A stretch of DNA of 64,000 nucleotides. It comes from Xanthomonas bromi (GTDB lineage: Bacteria; Pseudomonadota; Gammaproteobacteria; Xanthomonadales; Xanthomonadaceae). Every line of letters begins with the position of its first letter. The first letter of the stretch is position 1. This document shows positions 34,038-44,831 of this stretch, piece after piece. The notes below the pieces were generated by a model, which was not told the origin of the DNA, made no database searches, and saw nothing but the letters and a program-made list of their open reading frames with translations. The translations under genes and the position numbers were made by a program. The stretch covers positions 1 to 64,000 of the forward strand of contig NZ_FLTX01000008.1 of the NCBI RefSeq assembly GCF_900092025.1, written 5' to 3'.

Positions 34038-35304
34038 TTACTTCAGATAGGCACGCGGCAGCGGGCCGGCCTGCTTGCATGTAGCGGTCGCGCAGCTCGC
34101 TCTGGCGTGATCGCATCGGCATATCGCGGCCGCCCAGCCAGACCTGCTCGGCATAGTGCGCAACATCCAGCGGGTCGCCTTCCCACAGCACCAAGTCGGC
34201 TTGCTTGCCCACCGCAATGCTGCCGATGCGATCGCCCACGCCAAAGATTTCCGCCGGCACCCGGGTCAGGCCGGCCAGGCCGGATTCCCATGGCAGGCCA
34301 TTGGCGGGTCAGCTGGCGCAGCTTGCGTGCGTTATGCGAGGCGTCGCCGTTCTGGGTAAAGCTGACCTCCACACCGGCAGCGCGCAGCCGTGCGGCATTT
34401 TCCAGCGTCGCGCCGATCTGATCGAAGGTCGATGGCAGATCCGCCAATGCGTCCACCAGCACCGGTACCTTGGCCTGCGCCAGTTGCGGCGCGAGCTTCC
34501 ATGCTTCGGCACCGCCGGCAATGGCAATGCGCACCTTCTCGCGCTGCGCCCAGCGCAACAGCTGGCGGATGTCGGCTGCCCGTTCTACCTGCACCACGAT
34601 ACGGCCCTGGCCGGCCAGATAGTTGGCCAGCACGCCGCGTCCAACCGGGGTCAGCAAGGCATGCGGCGAATCGGCCGGGATGCGTCCGCGCGCTTCGGCA
34701 ACCAGTTGATCGAGCAACATCCATTGCGCCGCGCGCGAGCTGCCGGTGAGATCGGACGCCGCTGCACCAATCCGCAGAAACAGCGCATGTGGGCCTAGCG
34801 GATCCGGGCTGCCATCCAGCCGCACGATGCCGCCCTGGCCTGCGATGAAGGCGCCGCTGGTGGTCGCCCCCAACGCGGTGAAGCCGATGCCTTCCACGCG
34901 CGCGACCGGCACCAGCACCGAGTCCGGGTTATAGGCCAGGGTGACGTCGAATTCCGGGCGCATCGGCTGGTCGGCCAGCTTGACCCCGCTGTCCACCGTA
35001 CTCTCTTCGCCGGACACTTCTTCGATGCCGATTTCGGTGATGCCGCCGAACAAGGCCGGCGTCAACGGCCGGCCTTTCGCCTCGACCACGCGGCCATCGC
35101 TAGGTGCCGCCAGATTGCGGCCGATGGCGCGGATCACGCCGCCCTGCACCAGCACGTCGGTGTTCTGCAGCGTGCCTTGCGCGGTGGCGGTGTGCACGGT
35201 GGCGCCGCGAATCAACACCTGCTGGGCGGCGGCCTGCAATGCAAGCATGGCCATGGCTAGCGCCGCGATCGCGCGCAAACACGGGCGCACCACGGTGGCG
35301 CGGC

Positions 35305-35308
<4 letters not shown>
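34038..35308 (-). pseudogene. Frameshifted exported amidohydrolase (first copy)
   Basis: Begins MSRATVVRPCLRAIAALAMAMLALQAAAQ, a signal peptide, and continues as an imidazolonepropionase-like amidohydrolase (VLIRGATVHTATAQGTLQNTDVLVQGGVIRAIG, then ALFGGITEIGIEEVSGE). The frame is lost at about 34295-34312: NGLPWESGLAGLTRVPAEIF and the closing GSIAVGKQADLVLWEGDPLDV continue in another frame, and a second shift near 34062-34075 is needed to reach the natural end PLPRAYLK. Its ATG overlaps the stop of the next amidohydrolase gene (ATGA), so the two formed an operon. Two lesions make a true pseudogene likely, unless the assembly is poor here. Confidence 0.8.
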
Positions 35309-36713
<1,405 letters not shown>

Positions 36714-36846
36714 GGATTTCCCCGATAAAACGAAAGCCTCAGCCGCAAACCTAGCCGTCGGCGGCGTGCTTGCCAAGTGCTGGCGGCCGGGAGCGGCGGC
36801 CTCATCACACGTGCCAGTGCATGCTATGCCGCATTCGTCAGGGGAG

Positions 36847-37413
36847 ATGTCGGTGATTGCCAAGACAGAGCGCAACAAGCAGGCCGATGTGGTGTTGGCT
36901 TTTTGGGAACTGGCCGGCTCGCCCCGCTGGTTCACGCACAACGATGCGTTCGATGCCAATTTTCGCCAGCATTTCAGCGAGCAGCATTTCGCCGCCGCGC
37001 GTGGCGACTACACGCAGTGGAAGGCGCGCGCCGAAGATGCGCTGGCCTTGCTGATCCTGCTCGATCAATTTCCGCGCAATGCCTTTCGCGGCAGCGCGCA
37101 TGCCTATGCCACCGACGGCTTGGCACTGCGGCACGCCAAGCAGGCGCTTGTCAGTGGATTCGATCAACAGGTGTCGGCGCAACTGCGCCTGTTTTTCTAT
37201 TTGCCGTTCGGGCATGCCGAAGATGCCGATGAGCAGGCGCGTGCGGTGCAGCTGATCACTGCACTGGACGATGCGGAGAGTACCAATTCTGCGCTGGAGC
37301 ATCAGCGCATCATTCAGCGCTTTGGCCGGTTCCCGCACCGTAATGCAGTGCTGGGACGTGAGACCACGGCAGAAGAACAGCTGTTTCTGGATGAAGGCGG
37401 GTTTGCTGGTTGA
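36847..37413 (+). CDS. DUF924 family protein
   Basis: A 188-residue all-helical protein of the DUF924 family, recognised by VVLAFWELAGSPRWFTHNDAFDANF at the start, LALLILLDQFPRNAFRGSA in the middle and FYLPFGHAEDADEQARAV, ending GRFPHRNAVLGRETTAEEQLFL. The fold is TPR-like; no enzymatic role is established. ATG 36847 is preceded by GGGGAG. It lies between the broken amidohydrolase pair and a broken FG-GAP-like gene but is intact. Confidence 0.9.
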   Translation: MSVIAKTERNKQADVVLAFWELAGSPRWFTHNDAFDANFRQHFSEQHFAAARGDYTQWKARAEDALALLILLDQFPRNAFRGSAHAYATDGLALRHAKQALVSGFDQQVSAQLRLFFYLPFGHAEDADEQARAVQLITALDDAESTNSALEHQRIIQRFGRFPHRNAVLGRETTAEEQLFLDEGGFAG

Positions 37414-37522
37414 TCTTGAGCATCAGTGAGCGGCATGACGCTGGTTGACCTCTGCCGTACAGCGGCTGCAACGCATGCGTCAGCGCTGAACTGATGCCGG
37501 TTTGCAGAGCGTGGAGGCATAC

Positions 37523-37554
37523 CATGCGCGATGCCGCATCAGGCATCGCGCATG
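37523..37554 (+). terminator. Perfect 13-bp hairpin between convergent genes
   Basis: CATGCGCGATGCC and GGCATCGCGCATG are perfectly complementary over 13 bp with a 6-base loop (GCATCA). It lies between the end of the DUF924 gene and the end of the minus-strand pseudogene, a natural place for a shared terminator, although neither side has a strong T tract. Confidence 0.55.
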
Positions 37555-37620
37555 CAATAAGATCGATCAGCCGTCGCCCGGCAATGCCTCCGAACGCCAC
37601 GTGGTGCCTTCGCCCGGCAG

Positions 37621-38425
37621 TCAATAGAGCCCGTAACTTTCGTAGCCGCTTTCCGACAGCACCAAATCGAGCGTGCCGTTGCCGTCGATATCGCCGAACT
37701 GCAGCAGATGCGTGCGCAGCGGCAAGTCTTCGCAATCGTCGCAGCCGCTGGCGGCCTGGCCCTTGCGGAACTGCCAGCGGCGGCCGTCATGTTCGAAGAT
37801 CGCACGCAGAACGAGCACGCAGGTGGGGTTCTCCGCGTTGCCGGTGTTGATCGGGTGGTTGGAGGTCAACACGGCCACGCGCCGCTGCGGCTGTTGCGTA
37901 TCGGTGACGATCTGCAGCGTCGCCAGATCCTGCGCGCGGTCGGTCTTGAACGCGGCCAGCGCCCGCAACAGGGCCGCCGGCGTGACGTGCTGGCGCAACT
38001 GCGCGGTCTCGCCCACCTGGCGAAACGGGTCGGCCTGTTCGCTGGCGGTCGCCGCCCGGCCGGCGAAGCGCTTGCCGGGGTTTATATCCATTGTCGACAG
38101 CAGCGGTGAATCGGACAGCGTGGGGTTGCCCTTGAGACACAGCTTCGCAGTGCCGCCGCACATGCTGTTGTCGTCCAAGCCGCACGTTGCCGGTCGATAC
38201 GCCTGCATTGAAGACCTGCAGCGGCTGGCTGAGCAGCGCCTTGGGCTGGGTCGATTCCTTCGCCACGCCCTTGCCGAGCCACACCGGGATGTACTCCAGC
38301 GGATCTGCGGTCGGCTGGCTGTCGTAGGTCTGGACCAGCAGCACGGCACGCGACGGCTCGGCGGCATGGCTGACCAGCGGCAGCAGCGCGGACAGGGCGA
38401 GAGAGCGGCGGGTGTGTATTACAGC
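37621..38425 (-). pseudogene. Frameshifted exported protein with FG-GAP-like end
   Basis: The 5' part (signal-like TRRSLALSALLPLVSHAAEPS, then AVLLVQTYDSQPTADPLEYI and LLSQPLQVFNAGVSTGN) is in one frame. After about 38178-38190 the protein continues in another frame (CGLDDNSMCGGTAKLCLKGN to the end). The end LLQFGDIDGNGTLDLVLSES is an FG-GAP/EF-like loop. No good start codon precedes the signal; the codons there are GTA ATA. It is probably a pseudogene of an exported protein of unknown role. The stop is at 37621. Confidence 0.7.
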
Positions 38426-38451
38426 GCTGTCCTTGTGCAGGTTGATCCATG

Positions 38452-38482
38452 AAAAAACGGACGCTCCAAGGAGCGCCCGTTT
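38452..38482 (-). terminator. Rho-independent terminator for the glutaredoxin fusion gene
   Basis: On the minus strand AAACGGGCGCTCC-TT-GGAGCGTCCGTTT forms a 13-bp stem with one mismatch, followed directly by a T6 run. It lies 135 bp downstream of the glutaredoxin-fusion stop codon at 38617 and just upstream of the broken FG-GAP-like gene. Confidence 0.85.
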
Positions 38483-38616
38483 CGGTGTGCGGTGTGCCGA
38501 AGCAGCCTGCATCTGTGCAAGCCGTGGACACACGGGTAAGGCGAGCGCCGCACTCTACAGGTGCGACATGACGCCTGCGCGGCAGCCGCGACCGGGTGGC
38601 GACCGCTCGCTGTCGC

Positions 38617-39543
38617 TCAGTATTTCGCTACCCCGTTGTCCACCTCGTCCGACCACGCATCGATGCCGCCGGTGACGTTGTAGACGTTGGTGAAGCCCAG
38701 GCCACGGAAATGTTCGGCCGCCTGCAGGCTGCGGCCGCCACGGTGGCACAGGAATGCCAGCGGAGTGTCCTTGGGCAGCTGTTCGATGGCGGCGCGCTCG
38801 TGCGCGTCCAGCGTGCGGAACGATGCGGCGATGGTGGCCAACGCACGCTCGTCGGCCGGGCGCACGTCCACCAGGGCCAGGCTGCCGGCCTTGAGGCGGT
38901 CGTCGGCATCGCGCACCGACAGCTCCTGCACCGGCTTGGGCGCGTTGGGATTGTCGATGGCCAGGCCGCGGCCACGGATGTCGTCCACCCAGTCGATGGT
39001 GATGCCATCGGCGCGGCGTGCGCTGGCCAGGTCGAACTGCACGCGCAGGCCGTTGGATTCGGCTGCGATCGCGTTCGGGTTGGTCGGGGCCAGCTGGAAG
39101 TTGGGCTGGAAATGCGCATCGATGGACAGCGTCAGCGAGGCATCCGGTGCATCGGCCAACGCGCCCTTGAGCATCTCCACCGCGGCCGGGGTGATGGTGA
39201 TCTTCGGCGGGCTACGATCCGGTGCCTGCAGGCCGAGCATGGTGCTCAGCTCGCCGCTGTCGGCCATCTGCACGATGATGTCGCTACCGCCGATCAGCTC
39301 GCCATCCACGTAGAGCTGCGGAATGGTCGGCCAGTCGCCGTAGGCCTTGATGCCCTCGCGGATGTCCTGGTCGGCCAGCACGTTGACGTGGGCATAGTCG
39401 ATGCCCAGCCCGTCCAGCACGCCGACCGCCTTGGCCGAAAAACCGCACTGCGGCATGCCGGGCTGGCCTTTCATGAAGAGCACCACGCGGCTGGATTGCA
39501 GCAGCGTATCGATACGGGAACGCAGGGCGGGATCGAGGGACAT
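38617..39543 (-). CDS. Monothiol glutaredoxin / A-type-like / rhodanese fusion
   Basis: A 308-residue three-domain protein. Residues 1-105 are a monothiol glutaredoxin of the Grx4 type with the CGFS motif (33-36), used for Fe-S cluster transfer. Residues about 113-200 resemble the A-type scaffold fold (KITITPAAVEMLKGAL ... WVDDIRGRGLAIDNPN) but contain no cysteine, so this module cannot bind a cluster in the usual way. Residues 205-308 form a rhodanese domain with the active-site loop CHRGGRS (Cys266). It probably links sulfur transfer and Fe-S trafficking in one chain. Monocistronic, with its own terminator. Confidence 0.92.
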   Translation of the reverse strand: MSLDPALRSRIDTLLQSSRVVLFMKGQPGMPQCGFSAKAVGVLDGLGIDYAHVNVLADQDIREGIKAYGDWPTIPQLYVDGELIGGSDIIVQMADSGELSTMLGLQAPDRSPPKITITPAAVEMLKGALADAPDASLTLSIDAHFQPNFQLAPTNPNAIAAESNGLRVQFDLASARRADGITIDWVDDIRGRGLAIDNPNAPKPVQELSVRDADDRLKAGSLALVDVRPADERALATIAASFRTLDAHERAAIEQLPKDTPLAFLCHRGGRSLQAAEHFRGLGFTNVYNVTGGIDAWSDEVDNGVAKY

Positions 39544-39603
39544 GGCAGCACTTCGGTGAGAGCGTGGAGACCGGTGATTCTACGCCGCGTGGCATCATGC
39601 GGC

Positions 39604-40380
39604 ATGACCACGCCGGAAACGCTATATCGCATCCCCTCCCACCCCTACCGCTGGGTGGGGTTGTTCGCCCTCTCGCAGGGCGCGGTGGCGGTGCTGTGGT
39701 GGCATCTGGGCTGGGCCTGGGGCCTGCCGGCGCTGCTGGTCTCGCATGCGTTGTTCGTGGTGCCGGTGTTCCTGCCGCGCGCACGCCTGTATGCGCCGGT
39801 GCTGGCGCGGTTGCCCGGTCGCGCGCCGCAGGTCTGGCTGACCATCGACGATGGCCCCTCCGATGACACCCCGGCCATTCTCGAACTGCTCGATGCCTAC
39901 GACGCCAAGGCCACCTTCTTTGTGGTCGGTGCGCGTGCCGAACAGCGGCCGGAGCTGGTGCGCGAGATCGTGCGGCGCGGGCATGGCATCGGCAACCACA
40001 GCCATACCCATCCGCAGGCATGGTTCTGGGCGTTGGGGCCGCGCCGCATGGCGCAGGAAATCGGCTTGGCGCAGCGCACCCTGGCCAGCATCACCGGGCG
40101 GGCGCCGCGGCTTTACCGCTCGGTGGTCGGCATGACAAACCCCTTCGTTGCCTCGCCGCTGCGCGCCCACGGACTCACCCGCGTGGCCTGGAGCGCGCGC
40201 GGCTTCGACGGCGTGCGCTGCGAACCGGACACCACCGTGGCACGCATCGTGCGCGACCTGCGCCCCGGCGCGATCGTGCTGCTGCACGAAGGCGCCGCGC
40301 ACGGCCATAACCTCACGATCCTGCGCGGCGTGCTTGAAGCGATGCAGGCGCGCGGATTGGTGGGGCAACGGCCGGATTGA
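39604..40380 (+). CDS. Polysaccharide deacetylase (NodB domain) membrane protein
   Basis: A 258-residue CE4 deacetylase with two N-terminal transmembrane helices (about residues 18-58). The NodB catalytic motifs are intact: VWLTIDDGPSDDTP (catalytic and metal Asp), IGNHSHTHPQ (metal His pair) and the motif-3 arginine in PRLYRSVVGM; GAIVLLHEGAA is the final motif. ATG 39604 is chosen because the family region starts there; the long open frame from 38596 is antisense to the glutaredoxin fusion gene. It probably removes acetyl groups from a cell-envelope glycan; the target is unknown. Confidence 0.92.
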   Translation: MTTPETLYRIPSHPYRWVGLFALSQGAVAVLWWHLGWAWGLPALLVSHALFVVPVFLPRARLYAPVLARLPGRAPQVWLTIDDGPSDDTPAILELLDAYDAKATFFVVGARAEQRPELVREIVRRGHGIGNHSHTHPQAWFWALGPRRMAQEIGLAQRTLASITGRAPRLYRSVVGMTNPFVASPLRAHGLTRVAWSARGFDGVRCEPDTTVARIVRDLRPGAIVLLHEGAAHGHNLTILRGVLEAMQARGLVGQRPD

Positions 40381-40531
40381 GCGCGACCAACAGCACGACT
40401 GCGCTCACCGCCAGGCGGGCGCAGCAGTGCTCGGTACGGCATGTGCGCCCGTGCACGTCGGTTCCCTCGCGCCTTCTATGTCCATTCCACGACTGCGCGT
40501 TACGTGTGGCTCGTCGTTTGTCGTGCAGTGC

Positions 40532-41227
40532 TCAGCGCGGCTCGGCCACGATCAACCAGTTGTTGAACGGCGTGTTGCCGTACAGGGGCGCAAAGCTCGC
40601 GCGCAGACCGGCCGCATCCAGATGCGCCTGCAGGCTGTCGCGGGTGGGGTAGCTGCATGGCATGCGCTGCATCCAGCCGCTCAGATGCGCCAGCACGTCG
40701 GTGACGCGGCTGGTACGGCCACGGCCGCTGGCATCGCCCAATGCGCTGCGAATCACCAGTTTTGCGCCAGGGGTGAGCATCTGCGCCACGCTGCGCAACA
40801 GGCTGGCCTGCATGTCCGACTGCAGATACTGCAGCACGTCCAGAATGGTGACGCTGCCCTGATGCTGCGGCCACGCGATGCTCAGGTCGACCACGTCGAA
40901 CTTGGTAGTGCCCAACTGCGAGCGTTGCGCGATGTGCTGCGCGCGGCGGATCTTGGATGCATCCACATCCACGCCGTGATATGCCAGTGCCTGGCCATCG
41001 GCGCGTAATGCATGTGCCAGCAAGCCTAGCCCGCAGCCCAGATCCAGGACCGGCGCAGTGGTGCTGCGCAGCTCGGCCAGTACACCGGGATACAGCGGAT
41101 CGGTGCGCAGCTTGGCCTGCGTGTAGTAGTAATCGTAGCGGTTGCCGAGCGGATGCTTGGGTAAAAAAGCGCGTGCGATCGCCATCGCCTGTGCGCGGCT
41201 CATCGGTTGGGTGGCGGTGCTGTGCAA
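40532..41227 (-). CDS. SAM-dependent methyltransferase (class I)
   Basis: A 231-residue protein with a Rossmann methyltransferase fold: SAM motif VLDLGCGLGLLAHAL, the acidic residue end of strand 2 in YHGVDVDASKIRRAQH, motif II VTILDVLQYLQ and a C-terminal LYGNTPFNNWLIVAEPR. The N-terminus (YDYYYTQAKLRTDPLYPGV) resembles small-molecule or lipid methyltransferases. It is convergent with the deacetylase gene. The substrate cannot be told. Confidence 0.87.
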   Translation of the reverse strand: MHSTATQPMSRAQAMAIARAFLPKHPLGNRYDYYYTQAKLRTDPLYPGVLAELRSTTAPVLDLGCGLGLLAHALRADGQALAYHGVDVDASKIRRAQHIAQRSQLGTTKFDVVDLSIAWPQHQGSVTILDVLQYLQSDMQASLLRSVAQMLTPGAKLVIRSALGDASGRGRTSRVTDVLAHLSGWMQRMPCSYPTRDSLQAHLDAAGLRASFAPLYGNTPFNNWLIVAEPR

Positions 41228-41664
41228 TGTCGTTCCTTGGCAATCAGGCCTGCTGCGCGGCTAGCTTAGAGCCACTCGCACCGATTGCGGTAGGACTGGT
41301 TGGCGTTTTCGCGATGCATGGCCAAGGCGAGTGGCGCTTGCTGTTGGAATTGCGCTTGCGAAGTGCGGCGCGTCATGCCCTTACGATGCGAGAGCGCGGC
41401 TCGCAGCGGCACATCAAAATATGCAAGCAAAGAGCACACGGTAGCCGGCTTGCGCAGCTGCGGCAGAGCCACGGCACACACGACGCGAGCAACGAGGAGC
41501 AAAACAGCACGCCCGCGGTTTAGAGCGCCTCAAAAACCGTAGCGAACACTCGTCAAGTGTGTGTGGACGGCGTTCTGGGAACAGAAGTGTACGACTGTGC
41601 CATGCCGTACCGAGTACCGGCCGCGATCGCCACGCAATGAGCGCTGTCGTGGTGTTAGCCGCGT
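41228..41664 (+). other. Intergenic region (437 bp)
   Basis: It lies between the methyltransferase start and the GDSL esterase end. Open frames on both strands are short, arginine-rich and without family features; I see no repeat, hairpin or RNA gene to report. Confidence 0.5.
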
Positions 41665-42315
41665 CTAGGCAATCGTGTCCACAGACCCGGCAGCGCCCAG
41701 TGCATCGCGCGCAGCAGGCAGCGCGGCAGCTGTCCAACGTGCGTACATCGCACCTGAGGGGTGCAGGCCATCATCGATCAGCATGTCGACGGCGTCACCG
41801 CCATCGCGGCTGATGGCAGTAATGTCGACAAACCGCACGGCGCGCGCTGTGCAACGGTCTCCCGCCACGCTGTTGAAGGCGTCGATCTGTGCAGCGATCT
41901 GCGCTGCATCGCCATCTTGCGCGCGCGCAAATGGTGTCAGCCCCCAATCCGGAATCGACAGCGCCAGCACGCACGCGGCATGACCGCCGGCAAACGCGAT
42001 CGCGCGCTGCAACACCGTATCGAACTGGGCGCCGTACTCGTCCAGCGAGCGCCCGCGGTACTGGTTGTTGACGCCGATCAGCAGGCTCACCAGCGCGAAC
42101 GGGCCCTGCGGTGCGGCCGTGTCGATACCGGCCTGCAATTCGTCGGTCGTCCAGCCAGTGGTGGCGATGATCTGCGGCGGCGCCACGTTCCAACCGTGGG
42201 CACGCAGTCCATCGACCAACTGCATCGGCCAGCGCTGCTCTGGGGCAACGCCTTCGCCGATGGTGTAGGAATCACCGAGCGCCAGATAGCGCAGCGGCGT
42301 GCCGGGCGCCGCCAT
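41665..42315 (-). CDS. SGNH/GDSL-family esterase
   Basis: A 216-residue hydrolase. The nucleophile block is LALGDSYTIGEG, the oxyanion block III is LLIGVNNQYRG and the catalytic Asp/His block is DGLHPSGAM, all in order. No signal peptide is visible, so it is probably cytoplasmic. ATG 42315 shares one base with the stop of alaA (TGATG), so it is coupled to that gene. The fatty or acetyl ester substrate is unknown. Confidence 0.92.
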   Translation of the reverse strand: MAAPGTPLRYLALGDSYTIGEGVAPEQRWPMQLVDGLRAHGWNVAPPQIIATTGWTTDELQAGIDTAAPQGPFALVSLLIGVNNQYRGRSLDEYGAQFDTVLQRAIAFAGGHAACVLALSIPDWGLTPFARAQDGDAAQIAAQIDAFNSVAGDRCTARAVRFVDITAISRDGGDAVDMLIDDGLHPSGAMYARWTAAALPAARDALGAAGSVDTIA

Positions 42316-43586
42316 CAAGCGACGCTGCGCGACTTGAGTGGCACCACCTTGGTCACGGCTTCCGCACGACGTGCCAGTGCGCGGTCGATGCGCGCGAACA
42401 CATCGCGCATGACGTCCTCCTCCGGCATCAGGGTCACGCGGAAGTGGTGGCGATACGGCACGTTGAAGCTGGAACCGGGCACCACCAGCACCCCTTCTTC
42501 GTTCATCAGATCCAGCGCGAACGCGTGATCGTCGAAATTGCGCGCGGCCGCACCCACCACCGCCGGGAATGCGTACAGCGCCCCGGCCGGTGCCACCAGT
42601 TGCAGATGCTCGCTGGCCGCACACGCCTCGATCACCGCACGCCGGGTTTCGTACAGACGGCCACCGGGCGCGCACAACGCGGAAATGGTGTCCGGCCCAT
42701 TGACTGCCGCATCGATGGCGTACTGGCCCGGCACGTTGGCGCACAGGCGCAGCGCGCCCAGCAGGTCCATCGCGTTACGCAGGTCGTTGATGCGCGATTG
42801 CTCACCGGACAGCAGCGCCCAGCCTACCCGCCAGCCGCAGGCGCGATGCACCTTGCTCAGGCCGCTGAAGGTGATGCACGGCTGCGCACCGGCCAGCGGT
42901 GCGACCGGCACGAACGCCGCGCCGTCGTACAGCACCTGGTCGTAGATTTCATCGACCATCAGCAACAGGTTGTGCTTGGTCGCAATCGCCACGATGCGCT
43001 CCAGCAGCTCGCGCGAATAACTGGCGCCGCTGGGATTGTTCGGATTGATCAGCACGATGGCGCGGGTGCGCGAGGAGACCAGTGTCTCGATCTCCACCGG
43101 GTCCGGCTGGAAGCCGTTTTCCGGCGCGCAGCGGTAATACACCGGGCGTCCGTCGTTGAGGATGGTCGCCGCCGACCACAGCGGGTAGTCGGGCGAGGGC
43201 ACCAGCACTTCGTCGCCGGGATTGAGCAGCGCACGCAGCGACAGATCGATCAACTCGCTGACGCCGTTGCCGATGAAGATCCGGTCCGGATGCGCGTCCG
43301 GATGGTGGCGCCGCGAATACGCCTTGGCGACCGCTTCGCGCGCTTCCGGCAGGCCTTGCTGATGGGTGTACGGATCGGTGCGGCCCATGTCGTCGGCGAT
43401 GGCGCGCTGCAGATGTTCCGGCGCACGGAACCCGAACGCCCCGGGGTTGCCGATGTTGAGTTTGATCAGTTTGCGGCCCTGCGCCTCCAACTCCCGCGCT
43501 CGCCGCGCGAGTTCGCCCCGGATTTCGTAGCGGACTTCGGACAGACGCTCACGAATCGCGAGCGGCTTTTGCGGGGCAGTGGACAT
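42315..43586 (-). CDS. alaA: Alanine aminotransferase (AlaA-type, PLP-dependent)
   Basis: A 423-residue fold-type I aminotransferase transferring amino groups between glutamate and pyruvate. The N-terminus (RERLSEVRYEIRGELARRARELE and KLNIGNPGAFGFRAPE) is diagnostic of AlaA/AlaT. The PLP lysine is in FSGLSKVHRACGWRVGW; the binding Asp/Tyr are in LLMVDEIYDQVLYDG and NPNNPSGASYSRE. The start at 43586 fits the family; the frame is open to 44075 over the divergent promoter. It is transcribed away from rsgA, and the downstream esterase overlaps it. Confidence 0.94.
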   Translation of the reverse strand: MSTAPQKPLAIRERLSEVRYEIRGELARRARELEAQGRKLIKLNIGNPGAFGFRAPEHLQRAIADDMGRTDPYTHQQGLPEAREAVAKAYSRRHHPDAHPDRIFIGNGVSELIDLSLRALLNPGDEVLVPSPDYPLWSAATILNDGRPVYYRCAPENGFQPDPVEIETLVSSRTRAIVLINPNNPSGASYSRELLERIVAIATKHNLLLMVDEIYDQVLYDGAAFVPVAPLAGAQPCITFSGLSKVHRACGWRVGWALLSGEQSRINDLRNAMDLLGALRLCANVPGQYAIDAAVNGPDTISALCAPGGRLYETRRAVIEACAASEHLQLVAPAGALYAFPAVVGAAARNFDDHAFALDLMNEEGVLVVPGSSFNVPYRHHFRVTLMPEEDVMRDVFARIDRALARRAEAVTKVVPLKSRSVA

Positions 43587-43739
43587 GCGACGGGCCGGTT
43601 GTAGGCGTGAGGCTTGGCATGGTATCGAAAATATGAAAAGCGGACATGCTTGCATCGGTAACGATGTCAAGGGGCACGTGAGCCGCCCGGCAGGACCCCA
43701 TTGCACAAGCCGCTGCGGCCAGCCAGCTAGAATCGCCCC

Positions 43740-44831
43740 ATGAGCGACATCACCCCCGATTACCCCACCCTCCAATCCATCGGCTGGCCCTGGCCTGGGC
43801 CGCCGGAAGAGGCGGCCTGGCAGGCGATCTTCGCCGCGCATCCGCAGGCGTTGCCGGCGCGGGTGGTGGAGCAGCATCGCACCGGCTATGTGGTGGCCGA
43901 TACGCCGGAGGCCAGTCTCAAGGCCGAGTCGTTGCCGGAGTGGCAGCGGCCGCGCTTTCCCAGCCATGAGCGGGCTGCGGTGGGCGATTGGGTGTTGATG
44001 GAGGGCAAGCGCATTGTGGCGCTGCTGCCACGGCGCACCTCGATCAAGCGCGGAGCGGCCGGCGAGCATTACCACCAGCAGGTGATCGCGGCCAATATCG
44101 ATACGGTGTTCATCGTGTGCGGGCTGGATGCGGACTTCAATCCGCGTCGCATCGAGCGCTATCTATTGCTGGTCGGTGGCGGCGGTGCGCAGCCGGTGGT
44201 GGTGTTGACCAAGGCCGATCAGACCGAATACGCCGAGGATGCATTGGCGGTGCTGGAAGAGCTGGAGGCGCAGAACATTCCGTTGCGCGCGGTCAACGCC
44301 AAGGATCCGGCCAGCGTGGCCGCGCTGCGGCCGTGGCTGGGCGATGGCCGCACGGCGGTGCTGGTGGGATCGTCCGGTGCGGGCAAATCGACGCTGACCA
44401 ATACGCTGCTCGGTACGCAGAAGATGAAGACCAATGCGGTGCGCGAAAACGATTCGCGCGGTCGCCACACCACCACGCATCGCGCGTTGATCCCGTTGCC
44501 GTCCGGTGCGTGTCTGATCGACACGCCCGGCATGCGCGAGCTCAAGCCCACCGGCGAAGAGGATCTGGCCGAAGGCGGTTTTTCGGATGTGGAAGCTTTG
44601 GCGGCACAGTGTCGCTTCAACGATTGCGCGCATCTCGCCGAGCCGGGATGCGCGGTGCGGGCGGCAATCGAGGCCGACACGCTGGACCCGGAGCGGGTAG
44701 CCAACTACATGAAGCTGAGGGTGGAAGTGGCAAGTGCTGCCGAAAAGCTTGCCACCCGTGTTGCGCAGAACAATCGCGGAAAGGGCTCGGGCAAGCGTCC
44801 GGCCAGCGTCGATCGTCCCGGACGGCGCTGA
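43740..44831 (+). CDS. rsgA: Ribosome small-subunit GTPase RsgA
   Basis: A 363-residue circularly permuted GTPase checking 30S subunit maturation. An N-terminal OB domain (RTGYVVADTPEASLKAE, VGDWVLMEGK) is followed by the permuted G motifs: LTKADQTEYAED (G4), VNAKD (G5), LVGSSGAGKSTLTNTLLG (G1), RGRHTTTHRALI (G2) and LIDTPGMREL (G3). The zinc knuckle CRFNDCAHLAEPGC is intact. The C-terminal tail is basic. Its TGA shares a base with the ATG of the next gene. Confidence 0.96.
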   Translation: MSDITPDYPTLQSIGWPWPGPPEEAAWQAIFAAHPQALPARVVEQHRTGYVVADTPEASLKAESLPEWQRPRFPSHERAAVGDWVLMEGKRIVALLPRRTSIKRGAAGEHYHQQVIAANIDTVFIVCGLDADFNPRRIERYLLLVGGGGAQPVVVLTKADQTEYAEDALAVLEELEAQNIPLRAVNAKDPASVAALRPWLGDGRTAVLVGSSGAGKSTLTNTLLGTQKMKTNAVRENDSRGRHTTTHRALIPLPSGACLIDTPGMRELKPTGEEDLAEGGFSDVEALAAQCRFNDCAHLAEPGCAVRAAIEADTLDPERVANYMKLRVEVASAAEKLATRVAQNNRGKGSGKRPASVDRPGRR

